A DNA stretch of 64,000 nucleotides, taken from contig SCTY01000003.1 in the NCBI GenBank assembly GCA_004297625.1, positions 248,001-312,000 on the forward strand, written 5' to 3'. Source of the stretch: Betaproteobacteria bacterium (GTDB lineage: Bacteria > Pseudomonadota > Gammaproteobacteria > Burkholderiales > SG8-39). This document shows positions 36,704 to 53,383 of the stretch, piece by piece. A model generated the notes under the pieces. It searched no databases, was not told where the DNA came from, and saw only the letters and a program-made list of their open reading frames with translations. Both the position numbers and the translations under genes were made by a program. Within the stretch, counting starts at the first letter, position 1; every line of letters begins with the position of its first letter.

Positions 36704-38538
36704 GCCGTTTTCTTGTCGGGCGGCTGAAAACCCCGCTTCAAATGCACGAGCAGCAGCGATATCGCGGCCGGTGTGACTCCGGATATGCGCGATGCCTGGC
36801 CAATGGTCTCCGGCCGGTAACAGTTCAGCTTTTGCTGCACCTCTGCGGAGAGCCCTTTTACCTGGCGGTAATCCAAACCGATCGGCAGCGCCTTCGACTC
36901 CATGACCGCACGCCGCTCGACCTCGTCGCGCTGGCGCTCGATGTAGCCCTCGTACTTCGCTTGGATTTCAACCTGCTCTGCCACGGCCGGCTCGGTCCCG
37001 TCGCTTGGGAAGAGATCGCGGTATCTTACTTCTGGACGCCTCAGCATCTCATAAGAAGACTTCTTTTCACGGAAGCTAGCGCTCACATACGTAGCCTTGA
37101 GGCGCTCGGTTTCTGCGGCGATGGCATCGCGTTTACGGCTGAACGCGTCCCAGCGCGCATCGTCCACCACCCCGAGCCTGCGACCGAGGTCCGTCAGACG
37201 AAGGTCCGCGTTGTCCTCACGTAGCATCAGCCGATACTCGGCGCGGCTCGTGAACATCCGATAGGGCTCCGAGACGCCCCGGGTAATCAGGTCATCGACC
37301 AAGACGCCGAGATACGCTTCGTCGCGGCGCGGACACCATGGCTCGCGCTGCGCCACTTTGAGCGCCGCGTTGATTCCCGCGAGGAGGCCCTGCGCCGCAG
37401 CTTCTTCGTAGCCCGTCGTGCCGTTGATCTGGCCGGCGAAGAAAAGCCCCTCGATACTCTTCGTTTCCAGCGACGAATGCAGGTTGCGGGGATCGAAGTA
37501 GTCGTACTCGATCGCGTATCCCGGCCGGACAATGTGCGCGTTCTCCAAGCCGCGGATGGAATGGACGAGCTCGAGCTGGACGTCGAACGGCAAGCTGGTG
37601 GAGATGCCGTTCGGGTAGATCTCGCTCGTCGTCAACCCTTCGGGCTCGAGAAAAATCTGGTGGCTCGTCTTGCCGGCGAAACGGTGGATCTTGTCTTCAA
37701 TGGAGGGGCAATAGCGCGGCCCCACGCCCTGGATGACGCCGGTGAACATGGGCGAGCGGTCAAGGCCGCGACGGATAACCTCGTGGGTGCTCTCGTTGGT
37801 GTGCGTGATCCAGCAGGGCACCTGCCGGGGATGCATCTCCCGCGTTCCGAGAAAAGAAAACACCGGCTCCGGGCGATCGCCCGGTTGCTCTTGCATCAGC
37901 GAAAAATCGATGGTCCGGGCGTCCAGGCGAGGTGGGGTTCCAGTCTTGAGACGGCCCACGGGAAGCTTGAGCTCGCGCAGGCGCGCGGCCAAGGTGATTG
38001 CCGCGGGGTCGCCTGCCCGACCGGCCGGATGATTTTGCAAGCCCACGTGGATCAAGCCAGACAAGAAGGTTCCTGCAGTGAGCACAACAGTGTGCCCGCG
38101 AAACCGAAGGCCGAGCTGCGTCTCCACTCCTGCGACGCGATCGCCTTCCACCAGAATGTCGTCGACGGCCTGCTGGAACAGGGTGAGATTCGGCTGGCCC
38201 TCGAGGCGACGGCGGATCGCTTGCTTGTAAAGCACCCGGTCAGCCTGCGCGCGGGTGGCGCGCACTGCAGCGCCCTTTGAAGAGTTCAGCGTGCGGAACT
38301 GGATCCCGGCCTCATCCGCCGCAAGCGCCATCGCACCGCCTAATGCATCGACCTCCTTCACGAGGTGTCCCTTGCCAATACCGCCAATCGACGGGTTGCA
38401 GGACATCTGGCCCAGCGTTTCGATGCTATGGGTGAGAAGCAGGCTGCGGCGCCCCATCCGCGCCGCAGCCAATGCGGCCTCGGTGCCAGCATGACCGCCT
38501 CCGACCACGATGACGTCGAATTGCCTCGGAAATTCCAT
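36700..38538 (-). CDS. mnmG: tRNA uridine-5-carboxymethylaminomethyl modification enzyme MnmG
   Basis: 612 residues from ATG at 38538. FAD-binding [17 protein letters not shown] at 13-29, '[22 protein letters not shown]' and '[20 protein letters not shown]' are invariant MnmG blocks. Acts with MnmE (41910-43232) to modify U34 of tRNAs. The frame is open upstream through two parS sites that would encode WFHVE-like peptides; those are not part of the protein. Confidence 0.97.
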   Translation of the reverse strand: MEFPRQFDVIVVGGGHAGTEAALAAARMGRRSLLLTHSIETLGQMSCNPSIGGIGKGHLVKEVDALGGAMALAADEAGIQFRTLNSSKGAAVRATRAQADRVLYKQAIRRRLEGQPNLTLFQQAVDDILVEGDRVAGVETQLGLRFRGHTVVLTAGTFLSGLIHVGLQNHPAGRAGDPAAITLAARLRELKLPVGRLKTGTPPRLDARTIDFSLMQEQPGDRPEPVFSFLGTREMHPRQVPCWITHTNESTHEVIRRGLDRSPMFTGVIQGVGPRYCPSIEDKIHRFAGKTSHQIFLEPEGLTTSEIYPNGISTSLPFDVQLELVHSIRGLENAHIVRPGYAIEYDYFDPRNLHSSLETKSIEGLFFAGQINGTTGYEEAAAQGLLAGINAALKVAQREPWCPRRDEAYLGVLVDDLITRGVSEPYRMFTSRAEYRLMLREDNADLRLTDLGRRLGVVDDARWDAFSRKRDAIAAETERLKATYVSASFREKKSSYEMLRRPEVRYRDLFPSDGTEPAVAEQVEIQAKYEGYIERQRDEVERRAVMESKALPIGLDYRQVKGLSAEVQQKLNCYRPETIGQASRISGVTPAAISLLLVHLKRGFQPPDKKTA

Positions 38539-38561
38539 GGAAGGCGCGATTCTACGCGAGC

Positions 38562-38575
38562 GTTCCACGTGGAAC
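38562..38575. promoter_or_regulatory. parS-like site 1 (GTTCCACGTGGAAC)
   Basis: A perfect 14-bp palindrome close to the bacterial parS consensus (GTTTCACGTGAAAC core). It lies 24 bases upstream of the mnmG start, in the operon that encodes ParA and ParB, and a second copy lies 21 bases further on. Confidence 0.88.
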
Positions 38576-38596
38576 CAGCGCGCTGGCCAAGTGCTT

Positions 38597-38612
38597 GGTT
38601 TCACGTGGAACC
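38597..38612. promoter_or_regulatory. parS-like site 2 (GGTTTCACGTGGAACC)
   Basis: A 16-base inverted repeat with one mismatched pair, matching the parS core TTTCACGTGGAA. Paired with site 1 in the divergent gap between mnmG and the MFS gene, about 8 kb from dnaA. ParB binding would nucleate the segregation complex near the origin. Confidence 0.88.
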
Positions 38613-38674
38613 ATAACCGATGCTGCGATGCAGCAACCAGCCCGTGCGACAATCGCCGCCCGCTCTCAGGTTCC

Positions 38675-39853
38675 GTGATATCCCTCGAGCGCTACGTTGC
38701 GCTGCTCCGGTCGCGCGAGATGCGGCAAACCATCGCCGCCTCGCTCCTGGGGCGTTTGCCCATCGGGATGACCGGGCTCGCCACCTTGCTTCTCGTTCAG
38801 ACGGCCACCCAATCGTTCGCGAGCGGCGGCGCGGCCACCGCATGCTACGTACTTGGGCTGGCCGCGGTCGCTCCGGTGCTCGGCCGGCTGATCGATCGCC
38901 ATGGCCCGCGCTCGACATTGGCGGTCTGCGCGCTGGCGTTTCCGGCAGCGCTTGCCGCACTCGTCTTTGCCGTCAATCGTGAAGCGACGCCCTGGCGGAT
39001 TCTCGCCTTGGCCGCAGCCGCAGGCGCGAGCTTCCCGCCGATCACGGTGTGCATGCGCGCCTATTTCCGGCAGCGCCTGGGCGAAGATCCTCTCCTCACG
39101 GCGGCTTACTCGCTCGAGTCGGTCCTCATCGAAGTGATCTTCATCGTTGGACCGATGCTGGTCGCGCTTTTCGTCGCGCTCGCGTCCGCGACGATGGCCG
39201 TGTTCTTCTCCGCAGCCTGCGGATTCGCCGGCACCGCGCTGTTCCTGCGCTCGCCGGCATTGCGCGCGTGGCGGATCGAGAGGGTCGGCAATCGCAGCTT
39301 GCTTGGGCCGCTCGGCGAGCGCGGCTTCATCGCGCTTTTTGCTGTGATCCTGTGCTATTCGACGGCATTCGGCCTGGTCGAAATCGGGCTTACCGCCTTC
39401 GCTACCGAGAAAGGAAATCCTGCGCTTGCCGGCGTCCTGCTCGGGCTGATGAGCTTGGGCAGCGCGCTCGGCGGGCTCGCCTACGGCAGCCGCAACTGGC
39501 ATGTGCCGCTCTTCCGCCAGTTTGCGTTGATGCTCGCGTTAATGGGCTTAGGGCTCATGGTGCTCGTGCTGCCATGGAGCCCATGGCCTTTCGCAGCGTT
39601 GTCGACGTTTGCAGGTGTTGTCATGGCGCCGGCGCTCATCATCCAGTCGATGCTCGTGGCCACGACGGCACGCCAGGAGCACATGACCGAAGCATTCACC
39701 TGGTCGGCGAGCGCGCTGCTCGCCGGCGTGGGAATCGGAATGGCGCTGGGCGGCCTGCTACTCGAGTACTTTCGTTCGCCCGCCGTGCTCGCTGCGGGCG
39801 CCGCCGCAGCGCTGGTTGCGGCGGCAGGCGCCCTGACTCTGCGAAACGCTTAA
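38675..39853 (+). CDS. Major facilitator superfamily transporter
   Basis: 392 residues with about twelve hydrophobic segments. MFS patterns include '[24 protein letters not shown]' (the loop 2-3 motif) and '[20 protein letters not shown]' near 262. Resembles small-molecule or drug efflux MFS proteins; no substrate can be given. Start is GTG at 38675, with only a weak CAGG before it. The stop shares TTAA with the convergent pckG stop. It interrupts the minus-strand run between mnmG and pckG. Confidence 0.87.
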   Translation: MISLERYVALLRSREMRQTIAASLLGRLPIGMTGLATLLLVQTATQSFASGGAATACYVLGLAAVAPVLGRLIDRHGPRSTLAVCALAFPAALAALVFAVNREATPWRILALAAAAGASFPPITVCMRAYFRQRLGEDPLLTAAYSLESVLIEVIFIVGPMLVALFVALASATMAVFFSAACGFAGTALFLRSPALRAWRIERVGNRSLLGPLGERGFIALFAVILCYSTAFGLVEIGLTAFATEKGNPALAGVLLGLMSLGSALGGLAYGSRNWHVPLFRQFALMLALMGLGLMVLVLPWSPWPFAALSTFAGVVMAPALIIQSMLVATTARQEHMTEAFTWSASALLAGVGIGMALGGLLLEYFRSPAVLAAGAAAALVAAAGALTLRNA

Positions 39854-41700
39854 GCGGCGAGCTTCTCGTGCATCCGGCCGCGGCGCGCCTCGAGCGCCTC
39901 CGGCAGGCGCTCACCGAGCTTGCCGAAGAGCTCGTCGTGCGAGGCGAGCTCCTCTTTCCAGGCGGCGCTGTCAACGCGCGCGAGTTCCGCGTACTGAGCA
40001 GGCGAAATCTTTTTCTCGAGGCCGGTCCAGAGGAGATCTTCAAAGCGCGGCATGATCCCGAGCGGCGTCTCCATGCCCGAGGCGCGCCCGAGGCAGCGCT
40101 GCGCGATCCATAGCAGCACGCGCATGTTCTCGCCGAATCCCGGCCAGATGAACTTGCCGTTGGCGTCGCGGCGGAACCAGTTCACGCGATAGATGCGCGG
40201 CGGTTGCGCAACGCTGTGGCCCATCTTCAGCCAGTGGTTGAAGTAGTCGCCCATGTTGTAGCCGCAGAACGCGAGCATCGCCATGGGGTCGCGCCGTACC
40301 ACGCCGAGCTTGCCGGTAATCGCGGCAGTCGTTTCGGAGCCGAGCGTAGCCGCCATGTAGACTCCGTCTTCCCACGTCGGCGCCTCTACGACGAGCGGGA
40401 TCGTGCTCGAGCGCCGGCCGCCGAAGAGAAAAGCGGAAATCGGCACGCCGACGGGGTCTTCCCAGCTGGGGTCCATCGATGGACACTGGGATGCGGCGAC
40501 TGTGAAGCGCGAGTTCGCATGCGCGGCGAGGCGGCCGTTCTCGCCGTCCTGCGGCGTCCACTCTTTTCCCTGCCAGTCGATCAAGCGCGCCGGCGGCTGC
40601 TCGGTCATTCCCTCCCACCAGACATCGCCGTCCGGCGTCATCGCCACATTGGTGAAGATGACGTTGCTTTCGAGCATCTTCATGGCGTTGGGGTTGGTCT
40701 GTTCCGAAGTGCCGGGAGCGACGCCGAAAAGCCCCGATTCCGGATTGATCGCGTGCAGGCGGCCGTCCTTGCCCGGCTTGATCCAGGCGATGTCCTCGCC
40801 GATGGTGGTTACCTTCCAGCTCGAAAGCGCAGCCGGCGGAATGAGCATCGCGAGGTTGGTCTTGCCGCATGCGGAGGGAAACGCGGCGGCGATGTAGGTC
40901 TTTTCGCCCGAGGGAGCCTGCATGCCAAGAATCAGCATGTGCTCGGCAAGCCAACCTTCGTCGCGCGCCATGACCGAGGCGATGCGCAATGCGAGGCATT
41001 TCTTGCCGAGCAGCGCATTCCCGCCGTAGCCGGAACCGTAGGACCAGATCTCGCGCGTCTCTGGAAAATGCACGATCCACTTCTCTTTTTCGTTGCACGG
41101 CCACGGAACGTCCTTCTGCCCGGGGGCAAGCGGCGCGCCTACCGAGTGAACGCACGGCACGAAATCGCGCTCCTCGGCGAGCCACTCGGCAACCGCGCGC
41201 CCCATGCGCGTCATGAGGCGCATGTTCACCGCGACGTAGGCCGAATCGGAAATCTCGACGCCGACTTGCGCGATGTGCGAGCCGATGGGGCCCATGGAGA
41301 ACGGCATCACGTACATCGTGCGCCCGCGCATGCAACCGTCGAACAGCCGGTTCAGCGTCTGGCGCATTTGGAGCGGGTCGATCCAGTTATTGGTCGGACC
41401 GGCATCCTCTTTCTTGGCGCTGCAAATGAAGGTGCGGTCCTCCATGCGCGCCACATCGGTCGGGTGGGAGCGCGCCAGATAGGAATTTGGCCGGCGCTTC
41501 TCGCTTAGCCGGACGAACGTGCCGGCGGCGACGAGTTCCGCGCAAAGCCGGTCGTACTCGGACTGCGAGCCGTCGCACCACACCACGCGATCGGGCTTGG
41601 CGAGCCGGGCAACCTCCGAGACCCACTGGCGCAGGCGGCGATGGCGCACCCAGGCGGGCGCGTTGGACTGGTCGGCGGGTGCGGCGGCGGGTGCATTCAT
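39850..41700 (-). CDS. pckG: Phosphoenolpyruvate carboxykinase (GTP)
   Basis: 616 residues, the length of the GTP-dependent class. '[15 protein letters not shown]' with C278 and K280 is the P-loop with the reactive cysteine of GTP-PEPCK. '[26 protein letters not shown]' and '[14 protein letters not shown]' are also conserved. Converts oxaloacetate plus GTP to phosphoenolpyruvate, the entry to gluconeogenesis when growing on organic acids, which fits the many carboxylate importers. ATG at 41700 with GGAG ten bases upstream. A promoter and leader hairpin lie upstream. Confidence 0.96.
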   Translation of the reverse strand: MNAPAAAPADQSNAPAWVRHRRLRQWVSEVARLAKPDRVVWCDGSQSEYDRLCAELVAAGTFVRLSEKRRPNSYLARSHPTDVARMEDRTFICSAKKEDAGPTNNWIDPLQMRQTLNRLFDGCMRGRTMYVMPFSMGPIGSHIAQVGVEISDSAYVAVNMRLMTRMGRAVAEWLAEERDFVPCVHSVGAPLAPGQKDVPWPCNEKEKWIVHFPETREIWSYGSGYGGNALLGKKCLALRIASVMARDEGWLAEHMLILGMQAPSGEKTYIAAAFPSACGKTNLAMLIPPAALSSWKVTTIGEDIAWIKPGKDGRLHAINPESGLFGVAPGTSEQTNPNAMKMLESNVIFTNVAMTPDGDVWWEGMTEQPPARLIDWQGKEWTPQDGENGRLAAHANSRFTVAASQCPSMDPSWEDPVGVPISAFLFGGRRSSTIPLVVEAPTWEDGVYMAATLGSETTAAITGKLGVVRRDPMAMLAFCGYNMGDYFNHWLKMGHSVAQPPRIYRVNWFRRDANGKFIWPGFGENMRVLLWIAQRCLGRASGMETPLGIMPRFEDLLWTGLEKKISPAQYAELARVDSAAWKEELASHDELFGKLGERLPEALEARRGRMHEKLAA

Positions 41701-41724
41701 TCGATGTGGCTCCAAAAAGGCGAA

Positions 41725-41747
41725 CGGCCCAGCGCGAGGCTGGGCCG
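41725..41747 (-). promoter_or_regulatory. Leader hairpin of pckG
   Basis: Nine-base-pair inverted repeat CGGCCCAGC/GCTGGGCCG around a five-base loop in the pckG 5' leader, 24 bases before the start codon. On the transcript it is followed by TTCGCCTTTTT and then the ribosome binding site, a layout resembling a weak terminator or attenuator. Confidence 0.5.
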
Positions 41748-41779
41748 GCTTGATCGTCGGGAACTCCTCCTGGGCGGAA

Positions 41780-41806
41780 ATTTTAGCATCGCGGCTTTCG
41801 TGTCAA
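41780..41806 (-). promoter_or_regulatory. Candidate sigma-70 promoter of pckG
   Basis: TTGACA (41806-41801) and an extended -10 TGCTAAAAT ending at 41780, separated by 15 bases. The spacing is short but the TGn motif compensates in such promoters. It would give a leader of about 70 bases holding the hairpin at 41725-41747. An unattached AGGAGGAG lies at 41763-41770 with no start codon after it. Confidence 0.55.
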
Positions 41807-41909
41807 ATAGGATCGGATCCCTCTCCTATGGACCAAAGCCGAATCGATACAGGTGCTTAAATCGCACGAAACCGGCCGCGGAACGCCTGGCTGCAGTCGC
41901 GTCCCGCTC

Positions 41910-43232
41910 TCACTTGCCGACGCAGAAGCGGCTGAAGATTTCACCGAGCAGGTCGTCGGCGGTGAACTCCCCCGTGATCGCCCCCAGCGCAAGATGCGCG
42001 AGACGCAGTTCCTCGGCGAAAAACTCCCAGCGCGGCAATTGCGCGCCCGCGGTTTCGATATGCGCGCGCGCCCGCTCGAGCGCGCGCAGGTGACGTTCGC
42101 GAGCAAGGAATACCGACTCGCCGGTGGAGCTCCACCCTGCCGCGGCGAGAATGGCGCGACGCAGCGCGTCGAGCCCCTCGCCGGTTTTCGCCGAGACCGC
42201 AACCGCGCCAGAGGGCGCATGAAATCCCGGCACAAGGTCCACCTTGTTGTAGACGTCGATGCGCTCAACCCCCGGCGGAAGATCCTGCGGCGAGGAATCC
42301 GACGTGCCCGCCTCGCGCACCGCGAGAACCAGGTCAGCGCGCTCGAGCTCGCGCTGCGTGCGCTCGATGCCGAGCCGCTCCAGCATGTCGGAGGCAGCGC
42401 GCAGGCCGGCGGTGTCTACGACGACGAGCGGCACGCCCTCGATCTGGACCGGCTCGCGCAGCGCGTCGCGCGTCGTGCCGGCAATCGGCGTGACGATCGC
42501 GCGCTCCTCGCCTGCGAGGCGGTTAAGCAGGCTCGACTTCCCGACGTTGGGACGTCCGGCAATGACCACGTGGACGCCGCTGCGCAGAAGGCTGCCCTGG
42601 CGGCTCCTCGCGAGCAGATCTTCGAGCGACGCCTTGACCGCCGCGAGGCGCCCAGCGGCCTCATCGCGGTGCAGCGCATCGACTTCCTCCTCCGGGAAGT
42701 CGAGCATGGCTTCCGTAAGCGCGCGCAGCTCGATGAGTTGGGTTTTCAGGGCGTCGATGGCGGCGGAGAATTCCCCGCTCAGCGAGCGCAGCGCGGAGCG
42801 CGCGGCCTCGCGGCTCGCCGCATCGATGAGATCGGCCACCGCCTCCGCCTGCGCGAGATCGAGTTTGCCCTCCAGAAACGCCCGGCGCGTGAACTCGCCC
42901 GGTTCCGCCAGCCGCGCACCGGCGTCCAGGCACGCGGCGAGCAACTGCTGCATCACGACCGGACCGCCGTGGCCCTGCAGCTCGAGCACCGCTTCGCCGG
43001 TGTAGGAACGCGGCGCGGGAAAGTACAGCGCGATGCCCTCGTCGATGCGCTCGCCGCGCCTGTCGCGAAAAACCGCGACGGTGGCATGCCGTGGCGCCGG
43101 CAGCCGGCCGATGAGCTTCTTCGAAATCTCGGGCACCGCAGCACCCGACAAGCGAACCACCCCGATGCCTCCGCGGCCGGCGGGCGTAGCGATTGCGGCG
43201 ATGGTGTCCCGGCTTACCTCATCGCTTGGCAT
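41910..43232 (-). CDS. mnmE: tRNA modification GTPase MnmE
   Basis: 440 residues. N-terminal folate-binding domain, G1 motif GRPNVGKSS at 226-234, 'TPIAGTTRD' (G2) and 'VDTAGLR' (G3), and the C-terminal CVGK with the catalytic cysteine. Works with MnmG on U34 of tRNA. ATG at 43232 overlaps the 3' end of yidC by 14 bases. Confidence 0.97.
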   Translation of the reverse strand: MPSDEVSRDTIAAIATPAGRGGIGVVRLSGAAVPEISKKLIGRLPAPRHATVAVFRDRRGERIDEGIALYFPAPRSYTGEAVLELQGHGGPVVMQQLLAACLDAGARLAEPGEFTRRAFLEGKLDLAQAEAVADLIDAASREAARSALRSLSGEFSAAIDALKTQLIELRALTEAMLDFPEEEVDALHRDEAAGRLAAVKASLEDLLARSRQGSLLRSGVHVVIAGRPNVGKSSLLNRLAGEERAIVTPIAGTTRDALREPVQIEGVPLVVVDTAGLRAASDMLERLGIERTQRELERADLVLAVREAGTSDSSPQDLPPGVERIDVYNKVDLVPGFHAPSGAVAVSAKTGEGLDALRRAILAAAGWSSTGESVFLARERHLRALERARAHIETAGAQLPRWEFFAEELRLAHLALGAITGEFTADDLLGEIFSRFCVGK

Positions 43233-44868
43233 GCGCAGGCTTGTCGCGCTCGAACATGCGCTGGATCTGCCATTGCTGGGCGATCGAAAGCATGTTGTTC
43301 ACCAGCCAGTAGAGCACCAGCCCGGCAGGGAAGAAGAAAAAGAAAATGCTGAACACGAACGGCATGAACTTCATCACCTGCGCCTGCACCGGATCGGGCG
43401 GCACCGGGTTCATCTTGGTCTGCAGCCACATGGTCCCCGTCATCAGGATCGGCAGCACGTAATACGGATCGAGGGCGGACAGGTCCTTGATCCACAGCAT
43501 GAAGGGCGCATGGCGCAATTCGATCGCGGCGAGCAGCACCCAGTACAGCGCGATGAACACCGGGATCTGCACCAGGATCGGGAAGCAGCCGCCGAGCGGA
43601 TTGATCTTCTCGGTCTTATAGAGCTCCATCATCGCCTGGTTCATCTTCTGGCGGTCGTTCCCGTACATCTCCCGGATCTTGGTGAGCCGCGGGGTGACCA
43701 TCTTCATCTTCGCCATCGAGCGGTAGCTCGCCGCAGACAGCGGGAAGAACACGAGCTTTATCGACACGGTGAGCAGGATGATCGCCACGCCCCAATTGCC
43801 CGACAACGCGTGGTACTTCTCCAGCAGCCAGAAGAGCGGCCACGCGAGAATCGTTAGCCAGCCGTAATCGACCACCAGGTCGAGCCCGGGCGCCGCGTCC
43901 TCGAGCCGCCGCTTCTCCTGCGGGCCGGCGTAGAGGGGCGCCGAGACCCGCGCGACCGCTCCCGGCGCTACGTTCGCCGGAATCATGACGCGGCCGGCAT
44001 AGGTGCCGTCGGGGCGCTTTTCGGTAACGAAGTCGCGCACCACGTCTGCCGGAGGCAGCCACGCCGAGACGAAGTAATGCTGCACCCAGGCGAGCCAGCC
44101 GTCCTTCGCCTGCGCCACATGCTCGCCTTTGCCCTTGTCGAGGTCTGACGGCGCCACCTTCTCGAACTTGCGCTCGCTGGTATAGATGGCGTAGCCCGAA
44201 AAGCTGCGCGCGCCGAACGAGGACGCAAGCCCGGTTGTGGTCGTTTCCGGCCGGCCGTCATGCGTCAACTGGAAGTAGGCGTAGGTCGAGAGCGGCGCTC
44301 GTCCGTTGTTGTGCACCTCGAGCGCGACGCCGATCACATAGCTGTTGCGCCGGAACGTATAGATCTTCTGCACCTCCACGCCGTCCTTACCGGTCGCAGT
44401 GAGACGCAGCTCCAACGCGTCCTTTCCGGGCGCGAGCGAGCGCTCGCCGGGCTCCGCGCGCCACAGCGTGCGGTGATTCGGTCCCGTCTCGCCGGAAAGC
44501 CCGCTTTGCGCCTCGTAGCGGTGGTTCGGGCCGAGCAGCACGAAGTTCTTCGCCGCATCGGTCGAGTCCTTGTGGCGCAGGAGCTCGAGCCGCGTGAGGC
44601 TGCCGCCGAGAGTGTCGATGTCGGCAGCGATGACATCGGTAGTGATGCGAACCGTCTCGCCTTTCGGAGCGGCCGCGCTTGCGGCGCTCTCGCCCGGCAG
44701 CACCGCGCTCGCCGTGGCGGCCGGCGGTTTCGCGGGTTCAGCGACCCCCTTCTCCGCCGCAGGCGGGGTCGGCACGGGTTGCGGCCGGTTCTGGCGATCC
44801 CAGGCTTCCCACAGCATGAGCAGCGAGAAGCTGAAGATGAAAAGCAGGATGAGTCTTTGCGTGTCCAT
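43219..44868 (-). CDS. yidC: Membrane protein insertase YidC
   Basis: 549 residues: an N-terminal signal-anchor ([19 protein letters not shown]), a large periplasmic domain (about 60-340), and five conserved C-terminal helices including '[26 protein letters not shown]' and '[24 protein letters not shown]'. Inserts and folds inner-membrane proteins, including c-ring subunits. Basic tail after the last helix. Between yidD and mnmE, as usual near the origin. Confidence 0.97.
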   Translation of the reverse strand: MDTQRLILLFIFSFSLLMLWEAWDRQNRPQPVPTPPAAEKGVAEPAKPPAATASAVLPGESAASAAAPKGETVRITTDVIAADIDTLGGSLTRLELLRHKDSTDAAKNFVLLGPNHRYEAQSGLSGETGPNHRTLWRAEPGERSLAPGKDALELRLTATGKDGVEVQKIYTFRRNSYVIGVALEVHNNGRAPLSTYAYFQLTHDGRPETTTTGLASSFGARSFSGYAIYTSERKFEKVAPSDLDKGKGEHVAQAKDGWLAWVQHYFVSAWLPPADVVRDFVTEKRPDGTYAGRVMIPANVAPGAVARVSAPLYAGPQEKRRLEDAAPGLDLVVDYGWLTILAWPLFWLLEKYHALSGNWGVAIILLTVSIKLVFFPLSAASYRSMAKMKMVTPRLTKIREMYGNDRQKMNQAMMELYKTEKINPLGGCFPILVQIPVFIALYWVLLAAIELRHAPFMLWIKDLSALDPYYVLPILMTGTMWLQTKMNPVPPDPVQAQVMKFMPFVFSIFFFFFPAGLVLYWLVNNMLSIAQQWQIQRMFERDKPAHAKR

Positions 44869-44886
44869 GAATTGGCGAGCCTGCGC

Positions 44887-45099
44887 TCAGGGCACCGGGT
44901 CGAACCCGCCAGGATTCCAGGGACCGCAGCGGCACACGCGCCGCGCCGCCAGCCAGCCGCCGCGCAACGCACCATGGCGGGCAAGCGCCTCTTCAGCGTA
45001 CTCAGAACAGCTCGGGTGGAACCGGCAGCAGCGCGGCAATAAAGGGCGGATGAACCACTGGTAGGCGCGCACCAGCGCCCGCAACAGCGCAGTCATCAT
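44887..45099 (-). CDS. yidD: Membrane protein insertion efficiency factor YidD
   Basis: 70 residues with the family core '[23 protein letters not shown]' and '[18 protein letters not shown]', including its four conserved cysteines. A small amphipathic membrane-associated protein that aids YidC. Start overlaps the rnpA stop (ATGA). Confidence 0.95.
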   Translation of the reverse strand: MMTALLRALVRAYQWFIRPLLPRCCRFHPSCSEYAEEALARHGALRGGWLAARRVCRCGPWNPGGFDPVP

Positions 45100-45422
45100 G
45101 GCGTTCCCAAGCTCTTGAGAAGGCGGCGAACGCGCAGCACCATCTGCGCCGAAGCCTTGGCTCCGTAAGGGGGACGTATCAGCAGGTCCAGCGGGCCCAA
45201 CGTTTCTTGTTCCAACCTGAAAGCCTCACGAATGCAGCGCTTGATGCGGTTACGGTCGGTTGCCAAGGCAGCGTGCTTTCGAGAGATCACGATTCCGAGC
45301 CGTGCGCCGCCTGCCGCGCGTCGCTCGATGAAGAAGGTGTAACCCTCGAGGGTACAGCGCCTGCCTTGGCGCAGCAGGTGCTCGAACTGCGCTTTGTTCC
45401 GCAGCCGGCGGGCCGCATCCAG
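45096..45422 (-). CDS. rnpA: Ribonuclease P protein component, start unclear (CTG proposed)
   Basis: The frame encodes '[26 protein letters not shown]' followed by '[28 protein letters not shown]', the RNR motif of RnpA. The family N-terminus requires coding from about 45422-45446, right after the rpmH stop, but no ATG, GTG or TTG occurs in frame there; the first conventional start is GTG at 45290, which would drop about half the domain. CTG at 45422 gives 108 residues. The protein binds the RNase P RNA to process tRNA 5' ends. Start remains unresolved. Confidence 0.85.
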   Translation of the reverse strand: MDAARRLRNKAQFEHLLRQGRRCTLEGYTFFIERRAAGGARLGIVISRKHAALATDRNRIKRCIREAFRLEQETLGPLDLLIRPPYGAKASAQMVLRVRRLLKSLGTP

Positions 45423-45445
45423 CCCGAAGCGCTTGCCAGCCGCGG

Positions 45446-45586
45446 CTACAACCCGAGGCGCTTGCGACCGCGCGCGCGCCGGTTGCGCAATACGGCGCGC
45501 CCGCCGGTTGTGCGGCTGCGCACCAGAAAACCGTGGCGCCGTGCCCGCCGCGTCTTGGAAGGTTGATACGTCCGCTTCGTAGCCAT
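45446..45586 (-). CDS. rpmH: 50S ribosomal protein L34
   Basis: 46 residues, [20 protein letters not shown]... RGRKRLGL, highly basic. The leading Met-Ala-Thr-Lys differs from the common MKRTYQPS start by two extra residues. It precedes rnpA with a gap too small for a separate ribosome site. Expressed from the promoter at 45614-45643. Confidence 0.97.
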   Translation of the reverse strand: MATKRTYQPSKTRRARRHGFLVRSRTTGGRAVLRNRRARGRKRLGL

Positions 45587-45613
45587 CGCTGCAGGCCTCT
45601 GAAAAAGGGCGGT

Positions 45614-45643
45614 ATTAGAGCGCGCGCGTCGATCGATTGTCAA
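45614..45643 (-). promoter_or_regulatory. rpmH promoter
   Basis: TTGACA at 45643-45638 and TCTAAT at 45619-45614 with an 18-base spacer, a strong sigma-70 match reading toward rpmH, whose ATG is 28 bases further. Confidence 0.65.
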
Positions 45644-45698
45644 TGTTGCTCGCTTGTCTTCGCGCCAAAGTCGAGCGCGCGAAGAACGCTTCCAAAGC

Positions 45699-45707
45699 TG
45701 TGGATAA
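45699..45707. promoter_or_regulatory. DnaA box TGTGGATAA in the rpmH-dnaA gap
   Basis: Exact complement of the consensus TTATCCACA, 49 bases before dnaA. It covers the position expected for the -35 of a possible dnaA promoter whose -10 (TAAAAT) is at 45724-45729, so it could mediate autoregulation of dnaA as well as origin function. The rest of this 170-base gap shows no further clear box. Confidence 0.65.
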
Positions 45708-45755
45708 CCCATGGCGAAGAAGGTAAAATTCATGCTCGTCTAGGCCAACCACAAG

Positions 45756-47084
45756 ATGCAAAATCTCTGGGAATCCTGCCTGCGTCGGCTCGAGCAGGAA
45801 CTTCCCGCGCAACAATTCAATACCTGGATCCGGCCGCTCTCGCCGGAGGTGAGCGTCCTCGCCGACACGCTGGTCCTTGCCGCTCCGAACCGCTTCGTGC
45901 TCGAGCTGGTCCGCGAGCGCTTTGCCGCGCGCATCGAGCGCCTGGTCGCCGAGGCGAGCGGGCGCGAGCTCGGGTTGCGCCTGGTGCTTGCGCGCGGTGC
46001 GGACACGCCCGCCCGCGCGTCCCCCCAACCGAAAGCGACCGCGGAGGCACCGGCGGCCGCGGAGCGCGGCCGGCTCAACCGGGGATTCACCTTCGAGAGC
46101 TTCGTGACCGGGAAGGCAAACCAGCTCGCACGCGCAGCGGCCATCCAGGTCGCCGAAAACCCCGGCATTTCCTACAACCCGCTGTTCATTTATGGCGGCG
46201 TCGGGCTGGGCAAGACGCATCTTCTGCAGGCAATTGGCAACCATCTCGCCGACGTAAGGCCGCAGGCGCGCATCCGCTACAGCCACGCCGAGCAGTACGT
46301 CACCGACGTGGTGCGCGCCTACCAGCAGAAATCGTTCGACGAGTTCAAGCGCTACTACCATTCGCTGGATCTCCTGCTCATCGACGACATCCAGTTCTTC
46401 TCCAACAAGGGCCGCACGCAGGAGGAGTTCTTCTACGCGTTCAACGCGCTGGTGGAGGCGCACAAGCAGATCGTCATTACCTGCGATACCTACCCGAAGG
46501 AAATCGCGGGCATGGAAGAGCGGCTGATTTCTCGCTTCGGCTGGGGCCTCACCGTCGCCATCGAGCCGCCCGAGCTCGAGATGCGCGTGGCCATCGTGCT
46601 GAAAAAGGCCGAAGCCGATTCCATCGAGCTTCCGGAAGACATCGCGTTCTTCATCGCCAAGCATATTCGCTCGAACGTGCGCGAGCTTGAGGGGGCGCTA
46701 AAGAAAGTGCTCGCGTTTTCCCGGTTCAACGGACGCGAGCTTTCGCTGGATCTCGCCAAGGAAGCGCTGCGCGACATTCTCAACGTGGCGAGCCGCCAGG
46801 TAAGCGTCGAGGGCATCCAGAAGACGGTGGCGGAGTACTTCAAGATCAAGGTCTCGGACATGCACTCGAAGAAGCGCAGCCGCAACCTCGCCCGCCCGCG
46901 TCAAGTGGCGATGGCGCTCGCCAAGGACCTTACGCAAATGAGCCTGCCGGAGATCGGCGAGGCTTTCGGCAACCGCGACCACACGACCGTGCTCCATGCC
47001 TGCCGCACCATCGCCAGCCTGCGCAAGCAGGACACGGGATTGAACCGCGACTACCTGATCCTCGAACAGGTGCTGAAGGGATGA
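45756..47084 (+). CDS. dnaA: Chromosomal replication initiator protein DnaA
   Basis: 442 residues. Domain I ([20 protein letters not shown]), a short Ala/Pro-rich linker (about 82-105), AAA+ domain with Walker A GGVGLGKT at 147-154 and '[13 protein letters not shown]', and domain IV with the box-binding '[15 protein letters not shown]'. Unwinds the origin. First plus-strand gene after the strand switch, marking the divergence point of the two replichores. Confidence 0.98.
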   Translation: MQNLWESCLRRLEQELPAQQFNTWIRPLSPEVSVLADTLVLAAPNRFVLELVRERFAARIERLVAEASGRELGLRLVLARGADTPARASPQPKATAEAPAAAERGRLNRGFTFESFVTGKANQLARAAAIQVAENPGISYNPLFIYGGVGLGKTHLLQAIGNHLADVRPQARIRYSHAEQYVTDVVRAYQQKSFDEFKRYYHSLDLLLIDDIQFFSNKGRTQEEFFYAFNALVEAHKQIVITCDTYPKEIAGMEERLISRFGWGLTVAIEPPELEMRVAIVLKKAEADSIELPEDIAFFIAKHIRSNVRELEGALKKVLAFSRFNGRELSLDLAKEALRDILNVASRQVSVEGIQKTVAEYFKIKVSDMHSKKRSRNLARPRQVAMALAKDLTQMSLPEIGEAFGNRDHTTVLHACRTIASLRKQDTGLNRDYLILEQVLKG

Positions 47085-47298
47085 ACAAACTGTGCGCCGC
47101 GTCCGAACAAGTTGTGGGTAATCCGGCGGATGCGCTGCAGGCCGGATTCGATCCCCATTCGTCCACAGCGGCTCCACAGCTTTCCCCGGGGCGCGCACGC
47201 GATGCAAGCGCTGGCCGGCAAAAGGGTTTCGTGAGTTATACCGCTTTCCGATCTGCCCTATTAGCTGTTACTAACCATATATAAAAGGTAAAGAACAG
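47085..47298. other. dnaA-dnaN spacer, candidate origin segment
   Basis: 214 bases without a convincing gene. It holds a one-mismatch DnaA box (TGTGGGTAA, 47113-47121), two half-matching sites (TCCACAG at 47162-47168 and 47173-47179) and, next to dnaN, an AT-rich run (about 47252-47290, ATTAGCTGTTACTAACC then ATATATAAAAGG) that could melt. Together with the flip in gene direction this suits oriC, though boxes are few and imperfect. Confidence 0.5.
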
Positions 47299-53306
<6,008 letters not shown>

Positions 53307-53383
53307 GCGGCGAAAGGCCGCAGATGATAAGTGCAACCAGCGCCCGGTTCAACCACCGTGCGCTCGCGCGGAAAAAACCGTCG

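Noticed and set aside
38539..38652. N-terminal extension of MnmG through the parS sites
   Set aside because: The extension reads WFHVE-like peptides, which is what parS sequence encodes by chance, and known MnmG proteins start at the [14 protein letters not shown] region.
45731..45742. Three-codon ORF (ATG CTC GTC TAG) before dnaA
   Set aside because: Too short to judge and lacks a ribosome site.
47081..47284. 67-codon frame in the dnaA-dnaN gap
   Set aside because: It starts inside the dnaA stop region, covers the DnaA-box-like sites and has no family resemblance; origin spacer is the better reading.
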